This document shows positions 50,539-59,526 of a stretch of 64,000 bases of DNA, in pieces (the first letter of the stretch is position 1; every line of letters starts with the position of its first letter). The translations under genes and the position numbers were made by a program. Origin of the DNA: Arthrobacter_J sp038199985. GTDB taxonomy: Bacteria; Actinomycetota; Actinomycetes; Actinomycetales; Micrococcaceae. The notes under the pieces were generated by a model. It saw nothing but the letters and a program-made list of their open reading frames with translations. It had not been told where the DNA came from and ran no database searches. The stretch lies in the NCBI GenBank assembly GCA_038199985.1, contig JBBPYK010000091.1, forward strand, positions 1-64,000. Direction: 5' to 3'.

Positions 50539-50887
50539 CCGCACAACCACACAGTTGCGGCGCGGGGTGATCGGACCGTGCATCCTTGTCCTACTTAGCA
50601 ATGGACCTCGCTTTGGACTCCAGCTCGTCAGAGAACTCGATGCGGGCGGCGGATTACTCTCAAGCCAAGGCACGATCTATCCGCTCCTCAACCGCCTTTA
50701 CGAAGGTGGGCTCGTGACCAGCCATTGGGAAGTCGATACGGGCGAACGTCCGAGACGCTACTACCGCATCACTGACGCGGGTCGAACGGAAGCGGAAGCG
50801 TTTCGCCGTGAATGGGAAGATTTCACGCATTCCGTCGCGAGTGTATTGACTAAATTGACACCCACCAGTGAAGGCGAAGTACGATGA
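50528..50887 (+). CDS. PadR-family transcriptional regulator
   Basis: A 119-residue winged-helix repressor. It has LRRGVIGPCILVLLSNGPRFGLQLV, the recognition-helix region GGGLLSSQGTIYPLLNRLYEGGLV, and the wing GERPRRYYRITDAGR, all family-typical. The gene overlaps the next one (ATGA, 50884-50887). Such pairs regulate themselves and the membrane protein, often in response to envelope stress or drugs. Confidence 0.92.
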   Translation: MVQNRTTTQLRRGVIGPCILVLLSNGPRFGLQLVRELDAGGGLLSSQGTIYPLLNRLYEGGLVTSHWEVDTGERPRRYYRITDAGRTEAEAFRREWEDFTHSVASVLTKLTPTSEGEVR

Positions 50888-51318
50888 CAAACCCAGCAAG
50901 CCACCCGTCATTCGAACGATATATGGCACGTTTCGATGAGGAAGCCAGGATTATTCCCAGTTCACGTCGAGTCGTTCTCCGGGCTGAAATCGCTTCTCAC
51001 CTCTCAGAACTTCTCCCTACCGACGCCACAGCTGAAACTATTTCAGCGGCACTCGCGGATCTCGGTTCTCCGGTGGAGATTGTGAGCCAAGAGCTTGAAG
51101 CGAACCCGCCGCCAGCTGCAACAACAACCAGCCGCGCTAGCCGCGTCGCACTGGTCGTGATAGCAACGCTCGCGGTGATTTGGTTGGGTATTGCAACACC
51201 GCCGTTAGTTCTAGCCATCTTTACCCCCATGCCGGGTTGGTTTCTCATTGTTTGCGGTGCCGTCGTGGTCATCAGTACCTTCGCATTGAACTTCGTCAGA
51301 CGACTCCTGCGCCGTTGA
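50884..51318 (+). CDS. PadR-associated membrane protein (HAAS/DUF1700-like)
   Basis: A 144-residue protein. The N-terminal 75 residues form a helical HAAS-like domain (VLRAEIASHLSELLPTDATAETIS, LADLGSPVEIVSQEL), normally found next to PadR regulators. Two C-terminal helices (about 88-110 and 117-137) anchor it to the membrane. Four-base overlap with padR means translational coupling. Role probably to titrate or signal to the regulator. Confidence 0.8.
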   Translation: MTNPASHPSFERYMARFDEEARIIPSSRRVVLRAEIASHLSELLPTDATAETISAALADLGSPVEIVSQELEANPPPAATTTSRASRVALVVIATLAVIWLGIATPPLVLAIFTPMPGWFLIVCGAVVVISTFALNFVRRLLRR

Positions 51319-51484
51319 TTGACCAGACTCGATCGAAAATGAGGACAGAGCTGACTACTTTTGAGCGCATCGAACGTCACGCGATCCTAGAGTTGTGTGA
51401 CGTTCAGACGAGACACGACCACTCCCCCGCCACGACAACACTTATCTGCTAAATGTTGCAATCACCTCAAGAACCCAAGCATCC

Positions 51485-52519
51485 TTATCGGGCCGCTGAT
51501 GCTACGTTCTCTTCAGCTCTGGGAAGCAGGCGCGGCAATATGTCAGATAGTGTCACGACACCTCGGAAGTGTCCGTTGTCCACCACGACGACGAGTTGCT
51601 GGCTTGTAGCCCGCATCTGGGCAAGAATCTCGTAGACGGGAGTTTCTCCCGGAAGCGCCAGTGGCGCCCTGACGAACGGTGCAGCAAGGGCGTCCAGCTC
51701 ATCGAGCAGAGTGTCCCGCACATGGACCACGCCGAGGGCACCCGAGGAGGAGCCGCCGACGAGGATACGCATGTGTCCACTATCCGCAGCTGCCCGCTGC
51801 ACATCGGCGACGGTTGCATTGTGGGGCACCAAGGTGGGAGTCGCATTGCTGTCGACAAGTTCGTCGAGGCGCAGCGTCTCAAGTTCGATGGCTCCTTCGA
51901 GCTGTTCCTGGAACCCGACATCAAGCATGCCGGAGCGAGCCGACAGTTCGACAAGGTGGCGGATGGTCTCCGCGTTCTGTCCGCCCACGGCGGCGCTCTC
52001 TACCGGCTCGACTCCCGATGCCTTGACGAGCTTGTTCGCGATGCTGTTCACCCAGATCAGGAGGGGGCGGAACGGCCAGATAAAAACACGGGATGGGATA
52101 CCGATGACCTTTGCGGCCGTCTCCGGGTGCGCGATTGCCCACGACTTCGGTGCCATTTCCCCCACGACGAGGTGAATGAACGTGACGATGAGAAGCGATA
52201 GAGCGAAGGCGAGCGTGCCCGAAGCCCATTCAGGGATGCCCCAGTTAGAGAACACCGGCCCGAGCCAAGTATCCAGCGCTGGCTTGGTGACTGCTCCGAG
52301 GGCAAAAGTGCACGCTGTGATGCCGAGCTGTGCACCGGCCAGCATCAGGGTCAGTTCATTGACGCCCTTGAGTGCCGCGCGGGCGGAGCGGTCCGTTGCC
52401 GCCGTCAGCTCGAGGCGGTGCCGTCGCGCTCCGAGCAACGAGAACTCGATGATCACAAAGAACGCGCTGAGCGCGATCAAGATGGCGGTGGCGATGGCCA
52501 CGATGAATCCATCGCTCAT
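51485..52519 (-). CDS. CNNM/CorC-type transport protein, short form
   Basis: A 344-residue protein. The N-terminal DUF21 membrane domain has GAQLGITACTFALGAVTKPAL and LVVGEMAPKSWAIAHPE, the family signatures. A pair of CBS domains follows (about 210-335), ending GVVTLSDILPRLL. The CorC/HlyC C-terminal domain is absent. Family members move or regulate Mg2+ or other divalent ions. It overlaps the longer paralogue upstream by four bases, suggesting a heteromer. Confidence 0.88.
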   Translation of the reverse strand: MSDGFIVAIATAILIALSAFFVIIEFSLLGARRHRLELTAATDRSARAALKGVNELTLMLAGAQLGITACTFALGAVTKPALDTWLGPVFSNWGIPEWASGTLAFALSLLIVTFIHLVVGEMAPKSWAIAHPETAAKVIGIPSRVFIWPFRPLLIWVNSIANKLVKASGVEPVESAAVGGQNAETIRHLVELSARSGMLDVGFQEQLEGAIELETLRLDELVDSNATPTLVPHNATVADVQRAAADSGHMRILVGGSSSGALGVVHVRDTLLDELDALAAPFVRAPLALPGETPVYEILAQMRATSQQLVVVVDNGHFRGVVTLSDILPRLLPRAEENVASAAR

Positions 52520-53961
52520 CGGTCGACCTCCACAGTTTTGTCAGTATCCGGCTTACCCGGGTGGGGTCGGGGCCAGCTGTCCGGCTCGTCCAGCGCCGCA
52601 GTGTCATTGCCCAGCCTCTCGACCAGGGTCACGCGCACGTCGCTAGGCACGTACCGCTTGATGCTGAGTACCTCAACCTCGAGCAAACGGTGCACCTCGT
52701 CGTCGCGCACGAGGTCGGCCGGATCGTCTGGCAATTTGAGGTGTATGATCTCACCCGCTGCCAGCAGGCCACCTCGTTCGGCGATGACCAGCCCGGCCAC
52801 TGTTTCGTAATCTCCAACGGGGAGTTCATAGCCGATGGTGCGGTGCATCTCGTCGACGTGCACGTCGCCGTTCATGATCCATACGTTCTCGCCGTCTGCT
52901 TGGACAGACGGTGCGTCGCCCTCGTCATGCTCGTCCGTGATCTCGCCGACGATCTCCTCGGCGAGATCCTCGAGGGTGAGTACTCCCGCGAACCCACCGT
53001 ACTCGTCGATTGCGCAGAGGAGTTCGTTGTTGGAGCGGGTGAGTTCAGCCAGGGCATCTGGGAGGCTCGTCCGAGTCGACAGGACTAAGGCCGGCTGCAT
53101 CAGCTCTAGGACGCTCGCGTGGTGGGGCAGGGTAGTGCCCAGAACGTCAGCAAGCTCCACGATGCCGAGCGGCTGGCTCTCGTGATCCACCACGGGGTAT
53201 CGGGTGTGCGCACGCGCCATCAGGGCCCGCACTTCCCCAATGGTCGTATCAGGATGAATGGTTGCCACGAGCGACCGCGGAATCATCGCATGCTCGACAT
53301 CTTGTTCAGGAAATTCCAGGATGCGGTCGAGCATGAGGGAGAGCTCCGCGGGCAGGTCGCCGCTGTTGCGGGAATCGGAGACGATGCGTTCAAGATCCTC
53401 GGCGGTCGCGCTGGCTTCGACGTCGTGCACGGGCTCGATACGCAACATCCGGAGCAAAGCGTTCGCGGCGTAATCGAAAATGGCGATGAGCCATCCGAAT
53501 ACGGTGAGGTACAGGGTTGTAGAGCGGGCTAGGCGGCGAGCGAGGGGTTCCGGGTTGGCGATCGCCAGATTTTTGGGGTACAGCTCACCGAGGATCATCT
53601 GCACCACGGTGGCGAGCAGCAGCGCGAGCACCGTTCCGATGGTCACACTGACAGCCATGGATACGCCAGCACCGCCCAGGAGTGTTCCAATGGACTCACC
53701 GATTAGCGGCTCGGCGACAAATCCTATGAGTAGGCCGGTGACGGTGATGCCCAGTTGGGCTCCGGAGAGCATAAACGACGTGCGCTTCGTCACAGCAAGC
53801 GCCCGAGCCGCTGCGGCATCCCCGGCGGCTGCCTGTGCGCTGAGCCGGTTGCGGTCGACCGACATGTAGCTGAATTCCTGAGCCACGAAGTAACCGTTCA
53901 CGACGATGATCGCCAGGGTGACGACGATACCGACGAGCAAGAGGAGTGTTGCTTCAATCAC
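52516..53961 (-). CDS. CNNM/CorC-type transport protein, full length
   Basis: A 481-residue protein: DUF21 membrane domain (GAQLGITVTGLLIGFVAEPLI, LILGELYPKNLAIANPE), paired CBS domains (about 215-340) and the C-terminal CorC_HlyC domain (GDVHVDEMHRTIG, YETVAGLVIAERGGLLAAGE). I start at GTG 53961; the longer open frame has no support. The ribosome site and start codon lie inside a 15-bp hairpin arm, so expression is probably controlled at translation. Likely role: divalent cation (Mg2+) transport or sensing. Confidence 0.9.
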   Translation of the reverse strand: MIEATLLLLVGIVVTLAIIVVNGYFVAQEFSYMSVDRNRLSAQAAAGDAAAARALAVTKRTSFMLSGAQLGITVTGLLIGFVAEPLIGESIGTLLGGAGVSMAVSVTIGTVLALLLATVVQMILGELYPKNLAIANPEPLARRLARSTTLYLTVFGWLIAIFDYAANALLRMLRIEPVHDVEASATAEDLERIVSDSRNSGDLPAELSLMLDRILEFPEQDVEHAMIPRSLVATIHPDTTIGEVRALMARAHTRYPVVDHESQPLGIVELADVLGTTLPHHASVLELMQPALVLSTRTSLPDALAELTRSNNELLCAIDEYGGFAGVLTLEDLAEEIVGEITDEHDEGDAPSVQADGENVWIMNGDVHVDEMHRTIGYELPVGDYETVAGLVIAERGGLLAAGEIIHLKLPDDPADLVRDDEVHRLLEVEVLSIKRYVPSDVRVTLVERLGNDTAALDEPDSWPRPHPGKPDTDKTVEVDR

Positions 53962-54003
53962 GACATCATCACCTCTCCACGGTGCAGTGGTGATGATGTC
54001 GTG
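53959..54003 (-). promoter_or_regulatory. Hairpin covering ribosome site and start codon of the CNNM/CorC gene
   Basis: A perfect 15-bp inverted repeat: 53959-53973 (CACGACATCATCACC) and 53989-54003, with a 15-base spacer. In the transcript, the second arm contains GGTGATGAT, the likely ribosome site, and ends with the GTG start codon itself. When folded, translation should be blocked. This is a candidate metal-responsive or thermosensing RNA switch, by inference. Confidence 0.65.
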
Positions 54004-54217
54004 CCTGGCCGGTCGATGGCCTGATAGGCCATGGCTGGTGATCCCACAGTTGTGGTCAACGCCTTTCGAATGAGTTGGAGCCATCAGGATATCCCAGAGT
54101 ATTTTGCGTTCCTGAGAAAGCGCATGGTCGATGCAGAACTTTGCGCCACTCAGTACCGTTTGGTGATGTGTGCCGCGGATCATGGCCAGCGGGGCGCGCC
54201 TTTGGCAGGATGAGAGC

Positions 54218-56308
54218 ATGACCCGAGGAATTTATGTAAGTGCCATGACCCCAGGCTCAGGCAAGTCCCTGATCAGCCTGGGTTTGGCGGACACTCTTCA
54301 CCGGCACGCAGACAGGATCGGTTTCTTCCGGCCCATTGTTGAGGGCGACGACGTCACCTCGGACCCGATGGTTCAGCTGATGCAGCGCAGCTTCGATCTG
54401 TCCCCCTCGGCGTCGCGCGGAGGTCTCACCCGAGCCGAAGCACGGGCGCTGTTGGTGGCCGGGCAACGCGAAGAGATCGACGCCCGCTGCGTGGCTGTTT
54501 ACAGCGAGATGAGCAGCGAATGCGACGTCATCATCATTGAGGGAACAGACCTCACCGGGCATGACTCGGCGGTGGAGTTCGACCTCAACGCCCGTCTTGC
54601 GAACAATCTCGGTGCAATGGTCCTCGCCGTCGTGAATGCAAGGAGCATGACGGTCGCTGAGGCTGCCGACGCCGTGGACGTTGCCCGTAGGGAACTCGTC
54701 GCGGCGAAGGCCTCCCTATTGGCGATGATGGTCAACCGCGCCCAGGACGACGACGTCGAAGCCATCCGGGCCGCTGTTCGACCCGGAGCCTCCCGGCGCC
54801 CCGTCTATGTGCTGCCTGAACTTGAGGAGATCTCGCGTCCCACTGTCGCTGAGGTGGTCTCGGCCCTGGACGCCCGGCATCTGGCCGGAAGCCCTACCCT
54901 GGAACGCGACGTTGTCTCCATCAAGGTAGCCGCCATGAGCGCGAGCAATTTCCTTGCAGCCCTCAACGACGGCTCGCTGGTCATCACCCCCGGGGACCGC
55001 GCCGACATCATGCTGGCAACTCTGGCCTCATCGCTCTCCCCTGATGCCCCCGTCCCGGCCGCTTTGCTGTTGACCGGCGGGCTGACACCGGATCCTCATC
55101 TGCTGCCCATGCTCGCGCAGGCCCCGTTCCCCGTCCTCTCCGTTGATGACGACACGTACACTGCCACCCGCAAGATCAGCGACGTGCGCGGCGAGATCGC
55201 AACGGGCATGCCAAGGAAGTCTGCCGCAGCTCTGGGCATCTGGTCTCGCGGCGTGGACCAAGTGGAGATATTGGAACGGCTGGAACTTCCCCGCCCCATG
55301 AAGATGACTCCGCTGCGCTTCCTGCATGAGCTGATCGAGCGAGCCAGGTCTCACCGCCGGACCATCGTCTTGCCGGAGGGGCTGGACCCACGTATCCTCC
55401 GGGCCGCGGAAATCCTGCAGCGGCGAGACGTCTGCGATCTCGTGGTTTTAGGCCCCGAAGGACAGATCCGTGAGTTGGCGGCTAGCCAAGGGATAGATAT
55501 TTCCGGGCTGACACTGATTAATCAGGCCGCATCTGAGCTGCGTGAAAAGTATGCGCAGGAGTACGTCCGGCTGCGCTCACACAAGGGCGTGACTCTCGAC
55601 GAGGCACGCGAACGCATGCTCGACGGCGCCTACTTCGGCACCATGATGGTGCAACTTGGCGAAGTGGACGGGATGGTCTCCGGGGCCGCGAACACCACGG
55701 CCAACACCATCCGGCCCTCACTGGAGTTTGTCCGCACGCGCGAGGGTGTGAAGATCGTATCCTCCGTGTTCCTGATGCTCCTTCAAGACCGAGTCCTCGT
55801 TTATGGAGACTGTGCGGTGAACCCGGACCCGAGCAGCGAGCAGCTCGCCGACATCGCCATTGCCTCCGCTGAGACTGCCGTGCAGTTTGGCGTGGACCCC
55901 CGGATCGCGATGCTGTCCTACTCCACGGGCGCATCCGGTTCAGGCGGGGCCGTCGAAAAGGTTCGGCGGGCCACCGAAATCGTGCGGGAATCGCATCCGG
56001 ACCTGGCCGTTGAAGGACCAATTCAGTACGACGCCGCCGTGGACGTTTCCATTGCAGCCTCCAAAATGCCGGACTCTGAGGTGGCCGGACAAGCCACTGT
56101 TTTCATCTTCCCTGACCTGAACACGGGCAACAACACGTACAAAGCGGTCCAGCAATCAGCGGGCGCCGTCGCAGTCGGCCCCGTTCTGCAGGGTCTGCGG
56201 AAACCAGTCAACGATCTGTCGCGAGGGTGCACGGTAGAGGACATCGTCAACACTGTGGCCATCACGGCAATTCAGGCACAAGAGAGTTCCAAGGAGAGCA
56301 CATGCTGA
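54218..56308 (+). CDS. pta: Phosphate acetyltransferase
   Basis: A 696-residue long-form Pta converting acetyl-CoA and phosphate to acetyl-phosphate. The N-terminal third is the P-loop-like domain (VSAMTPGSGKSLISLGLADT), then a DRTGG domain, then the catalytic PTA_PTB domain from about residue 375 (RTIVLPEGLDPRILRAAEIL, GVDPRIAMLSYSTGASGSG). The start at 54218 has AGGA seven bases ahead. Its stop overlaps the ackA start by seven bases. Confidence 0.95.
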   Translation: MTRGIYVSAMTPGSGKSLISLGLADTLHRHADRIGFFRPIVEGDDVTSDPMVQLMQRSFDLSPSASRGGLTRAEARALLVAGQREEIDARCVAVYSEMSSECDVIIIEGTDLTGHDSAVEFDLNARLANNLGAMVLAVVNARSMTVAEAADAVDVARRELVAAKASLLAMMVNRAQDDDVEAIRAAVRPGASRRPVYVLPELEEISRPTVAEVVSALDARHLAGSPTLERDVVSIKVAAMSASNFLAALNDGSLVITPGDRADIMLATLASSLSPDAPVPAALLLTGGLTPDPHLLPMLAQAPFPVLSVDDDTYTATRKISDVRGEIATGMPRKSAAALGIWSRGVDQVEILERLELPRPMKMTPLRFLHELIERARSHRRTIVLPEGLDPRILRAAEILQRRDVCDLVVLGPEGQIRELAASQGIDISGLTLINQAASELREKYAQEYVRLRSHKGVTLDEARERMLDGAYFGTMMVQLGEVDGMVSGAANTTANTIRPSLEFVRTREGVKIVSSVFLMLLQDRVLVYGDCAVNPDPSSEQLADIAIASAETAVQFGVDPRIAMLSYSTGASGSGGAVEKVRRATEIVRESHPDLAVEGPIQYDAAVDVSIAASKMPDSEVAGQATVFIFPDLNTGNNTYKAVQQSAGAVAVGPVLQGLRKPVNDLSRGCTVEDIVNTVAITAIQAQESSKESTC

Positions 56309-57453
56309 TTCTCATCATCAATTCCGGTTCCTCATCTCTCAAATACCAGGTTCGCGACACCAGCGATGATTCCGTTCTCACCGAAGGCCTCATTGAACGG
56401 ATCGGCGAATCCGACGTAACAGACCACGCGCAGGCCCTCGATCAAGTGGATCAGGAACTGACGCGAGTTCTCGGTAAGCGTGCACTCGACGCGGTAGGGC
56501 ACCGCGTGGTGCACGGCGGTGAGCGGTTCGGCGAACCGGTCCTGATCAATAACGAGATCACACGAGCCATTGAGCGCCTCAACCCGTTGGCGCCTCTGCA
56601 CAACCCTGCGAACGTCTTGGGCATCAGAGCCATCACCAAGAAGTGGCCCAAGTTACCGCAGGTGGCGGTATTCGACACCGCGTTCCACAAGACCATGCCA
56701 GAGCACGCCTGGCGCTACGCCATCCCCGATCAGTTGTACCGGAAGTACGGAATCCGCCGCTACGGTTTTCATGGAACGTCGCACGAATACGTATCTCGGC
56801 ATGCGGCGATGCTGCTGGGCCTGAATGCCGAGGAATTCAACGGCATAGTGGCTCATCTGGGCAACGGCGCCTCGATCACGGCAGTTTCCGATGGCAAAAG
56901 TATTGACACGTCCATGGGCTTCACGCCGCTTGAGGGCTTGGTCATGGGGACGCGGTCCGGCGATATTGATCCGTCAATCCTGATGTTCCTGGCGCGTGAG
57001 GGGTATTCCACCGAGGATCTGGATCAGCTCCTGAACCGGGACTCGGGGCTCAAGGGTATGGCGGGTAGTAATGATATGCGCGCCACCCAAGAGGCAGCAG
57101 CCGACGGCGACGAGCAGGCCGCGGTTGCGTTGGCAGTGGCGTCGTACCGGCTGGCAAAATACATCGGCGCGTACCACGTGGCCGTTGGCGGAGCTCAAGC
57201 CCTCGTCTTCACCGCCGGTATCGGCGAGAACTCGTGGCACTTCAGAGAGTCAGTCGTCGAGCGGCTCGGCGCACTGGGCATCAGCCTCGACGACGCAGCC
57301 AACCGCAAGAAGAGCAATGAACCACGCGAAATCAGCACCGAGGACTCGGCGTTCCCCATCCTGGTAATCCCCACCGATGAAGAGGCCGCGATCGCGGAGG
57401 CAACTGCCGCCGTCGTACGAAGGCAGTCACCTGGCAGGCACGTCATTTCGTAA
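56302..57453 (+). CDS. ackA: Acetate kinase
   Basis: A 383-residue kinase that makes ATP and acetate from acetyl-phosphate. Signatures: LIINSGSSSLKYQ at the start, GHRVVHGG, YGFHGTSHEYVS, VAHLGNGASITA and FTAGIGENSWHFR. An AAGGAGAGC ribosome site lies within the end of pta, so the two enzymes are coupled and made together. It supports acetate overflow or fermentative ATP production. Confidence 0.96.
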   Translation: MLILIINSGSSSLKYQVRDTSDDSVLTEGLIERIGESDVTDHAQALDQVDQELTRVLGKRALDAVGHRVVHGGERFGEPVLINNEITRAIERLNPLAPLHNPANVLGIRAITKKWPKLPQVAVFDTAFHKTMPEHAWRYAIPDQLYRKYGIRRYGFHGTSHEYVSRHAAMLLGLNAEEFNGIVAHLGNGASITAVSDGKSIDTSMGFTPLEGLVMGTRSGDIDPSILMFLAREGYSTEDLDQLLNRDSGLKGMAGSNDMRATQEAAADGDEQAAVALAVASYRLAKYIGAYHVAVGGAQALVFTAGIGENSWHFRESVVERLGALGISLDDAANRKKSNEPREISTEDSAFPILVIPTDEEAAIAEATAAVVRRQSPGRHVIS

Positions 57454-58132
57454 GCGTCGAAGAGGTACCGGACCCAAAAATTCAGGAACCAACCGACGCC
57501 ATCATCAAGATCAGTTCAACCGCGATCTGCGGCTCCGACCTACACCTCTATGAGGTGCTCAGCCCGTTCATGACCCCCGGAGACATCATCGGCCACGAGT
57601 CCATGGGAACCGTGGAAGAAATCGGCTCAGGCGTAAACAACCTCACCGTCGGAGACCACGCAGGTCCGAGATCAGGGCAGCGGCGCCGCCATGTTTGACT
57701 ACTCACAGCTATACGGCGCAGTCTCCGGCGGGCAGGCACAATACCTGCGCGTACCTCACGCGGATTACGGCCCCATCAAGGTAGGCAGCGAACTCTCCGA
57801 TGACCGCTACCTTTTCCTCTCAGACATCATTCCCACCGCTTGGCAGGGCGTAAAGTACGCCAACGTGCCCGACGGCGGCACCCTCACCGTTTACGGACTT
57901 GGCCCGGTGGGACAGTTTGCGGCACAAGCAACTCAGCGTGCGCATGGGTCAGTGCAACGTCAAGAACTGGATCGACGACGTTCTGCCGATGGTCGAAGAC
58001 TCTGCGGACCCACTGGGCACCGGAGATCTGGTGACGCACCGCGTAGGCATCGACGAAGCGCCTGCTATGTATGAGACGTTCCAGAAGAAGCAGGACGGCT
58101 GCATCAAAGTTGTGCTGGAGCCCAACCGTTGA
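57447..58132 (+). pseudogene. Decayed zinc-dependent alcohol dehydrogenase gene
   Basis: Three pieces of one formaldehyde/alcohol dehydrogenase-like protein appear in order but in different frames. First come EVPDPKIQEPTDAIIKISST and ICGSDLHLYE...GHESMGTVEEIG (57450-57660, N-terminus missing). The NAD-binding approach follows, YLFLSDIIPTAWQGVKYANV...VYGLGPVGQFAAQA (57690-57930). The last piece is NVKNWIDDVLPMVED...FQKKQDGCIKVVLEP to a proper stop. The catalytic middle is shortened and much of the Rossmann fold is deleted. It lies directly behind ackA. Confidence 0.85.
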
Positions 58133-58167
58133 GCCACTCGTGAAGGCTCGTTCCGATGAGGACGAAA

Positions 58168-58184
58168 AGGGTCGGAGGGCCCCT
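58168..58184. promoter_or_regulatory. DosR/OsdR-like box, copy 1
   Basis: AGGGTCGGAGGGCCCCT, 41 bp upstream of the response-regulator relic's ATG. It matches the box at 58519-58534 (AGGGCCAAAGGGCCCT) at 12 of 15 core positions and resembles the published DevR/OsdR-type GGGCC-N-GGCCC dyads. Confidence 0.45.
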
Positions 58185-58224
58185 CTCATATGTCCATAGT
58201 GCGGGTGCTCGGAGTATTAAGGCC

Positions 58225-58272
58225 ATGACCGTGTTCCTACTCGATGACCACGAGTTGGTTCGCTTGGGGCTC
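58225..58272 (+). pseudogene. N-terminal relic of a LuxR-type response regulator
   Basis: ATG followed by TVFLLDDHELVRLGL, the standard start of NarL/DevR-type receiver domains with the acidic DD pair. After 16 codons the likeness ends abruptly; the phosphorylation site and HTH are missing. Confidence 0.65.
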
Positions 58273-58333
58273 TCGGTCCGGAAGGAACTTGCGCAGGCTC
58301 TGAATGCTGAGCCCTGCTGCAAACAGGCGAGCC

Positions 58334-58444
58334 AACGCGTTCCAGAACCGTGTCGAGATCGATGTCTTCGGCCATGGCAGCAAACGCCGCTAGCAAATCA
58401 CCTATACCGGCAGGTGTTCCGGAAGCCAGAGAGTTCTCGTCCAT
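58334..58444 (-). pseudogene. N-terminal relic of a GAF-type sensor kinase
   Basis: ATG followed by DENSLASGTPAGIGDLLAAF and EDIDLDTVLERV, a pattern typical of the N-terminal helix and first GAF segment of DevS-like kinases. It breaks off after 37 codons and faces the response-regulator relic head-on, so the locus has been deleted and rearranged. Confidence 0.5.
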
Positions 58445-58512
58445 AATCGGGGATGCTTACTCAAAGGTGTTAGCACTCGAAGCTCCCTGCTGTCATGCCC
58501 GACTAGTACGTC

Positions 58513-58540
58513 GCCACTAGGGCCAAAGGGCCCTAGTGGC
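58513..58540. promoter_or_regulatory. DosR/OsdR-like palindrome upstream of PPOX gene
   Basis: GCCACTAGGGCC, AAAG, GGCCCTAGTGGC: a perfect 12-bp dyad 29-56 bp ahead of the next ATG. A hairpin terminator is the alternative, but no U tract follows and the core repeats the box at 58168. The distance suits a DosR-type activator site. Confidence 0.5.
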
Positions 58541-58568
58541 TGTTGCGGAGCTTTGATAGTGTCACAGT

Positions 58569-59072
58569 ATGGAAGCTGAACCCACACCTACGAGGATCCT
58601 TACCGATAACGAGTGCTGGGCATTCCTACGAGACGCACCAGTTGGGCGTCTTGCGCTCTGCGTCGATGGCCAACCGGAGATTTTCCCCCTGAACTTCGTC
58701 GTTGACCATGGAACTATCGTTTACAGAACATCAGAGGGCACCAAGTCACACGCTGCGGAAAAATCACCAGCAGCCTTGGAAGCAGACGGCTTAATTTCGG
58801 GTGACACCGTTGGAAGTGCCGAAGAGGAGGGCTCGCATCAAGAAACTGTGTGGAGCGTTGTGGTCAAAGGTAGGACCGATACCATCGCCGTGACCTCAGA
58901 GCTCATAGCCAGTGTGCGCTTGCCGTTACATCCTTGGGAAAGTGGGCGGAAAGACCGGTTTATGCGCCTTGTTCCAGAATCAATCAGTGGTCGAGCGTTC
59001 ACACCAACCACCACATCCAATGCTGATGCCGCAGCGTCACAGTCGCCTACACCTCAGGCGCGCGACGAATAA
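58569..59072 (+). CDS. Pyridoxamine-5'-phosphate-oxidase-like flavoprotein
   Basis: A 167-residue FMN- or F420-binding split-barrel protein. It has WAFLRDAPVGRLALCVDGQP, EIFPLNFVVDHGTIVYRTSEGTK and VVVKGRTDTI, typical of the family that includes NimA-like and DosR-regulon nitroreductase-like proteins. No ribosome site precedes the ATG; the transcript may be near-leaderless. The DosR-like dyad upstream suggests induction by hypoxia or nitric oxide. Substrate unknown. Confidence 0.8.
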   Translation: MEAEPTPTRILTDNECWAFLRDAPVGRLALCVDGQPEIFPLNFVVDHGTIVYRTSEGTKSHAAEKSPAALEADGLISGDTVGSAEEEGSHQETVWSVVVKGRTDTIAVTSELIASVRLPLHPWESGRKDRFMRLVPESISGRAFTPTTTSNADAAASQSPTPQARDE

Positions 59073-59099
59073 CCACCCTCAAGGAAGGAAGCGTCGTGC

Positions 59100-59495
59100 T
59101 CAGCGGCGAAGGCTCCACGCCCACGCAATAAGCGGCGCTTGAAGCGGCAGACGCACCGCATGAATCAGACGGTCCCTCCGGGATCCTCGTGGCCCAAAAG
59201 CCCGATGCAAGCCACTGAAGTGAGCAGCCGTAAAACCGGTGAACATCACCGCGGTGGCAACTGCCGCCGTCGGGCGTGTGGCCGGGATCAAGAGGCCCAC
59301 GGCCGCAGCGACCTCGGGAACGGCGGTGACCGCGACCCATCGCTCCCTGGTCATGACGCCAAACCGGCCGTCCTTATCGGTGCAGAGGCTGCGCGGCACC
59401 ACCGAATAGTAGAACTTGGGCTGAAGCCGGTGATTAACCGCTGAGACTGCGAGGAGAGCGGCGAGGCCCGCAGCAGACAGAGCTTGACGGTTCAT
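59100..59495 (-). CDS. DoxX-family membrane protein
   Basis: A 131-residue protein with four hydrophobic segments; the region EVAAAVGLLIPATRPTAAVATAVMFTGF is typical of DoxX-like proteins. Its middle and end are rich in basic residues (FGPRGSRRDRLIHAVRLP). Family members are linked to redox stress, but the biochemical role is unclear. It starts 31 bp after the end of the GH15 gene on the same strand, so it may be co-transcribed with it. Confidence 0.75.
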   Translation of the reverse strand: MNRQALSAAGLAALLAVSAVNHRLQPKFYYSVVPRSLCTDKDGRFGVMTRERWVAVTAVPEVAAAVGLLIPATRPTAAVATAVMFTGFTAAHFSGLHRAFGPRGSRRDRLIHAVRLPLQAPLIAWAWSLRR

Positions 59496-59526
59496 GGCGG
59501 CTACTTTCTATCGGGACGGGGGCTCA

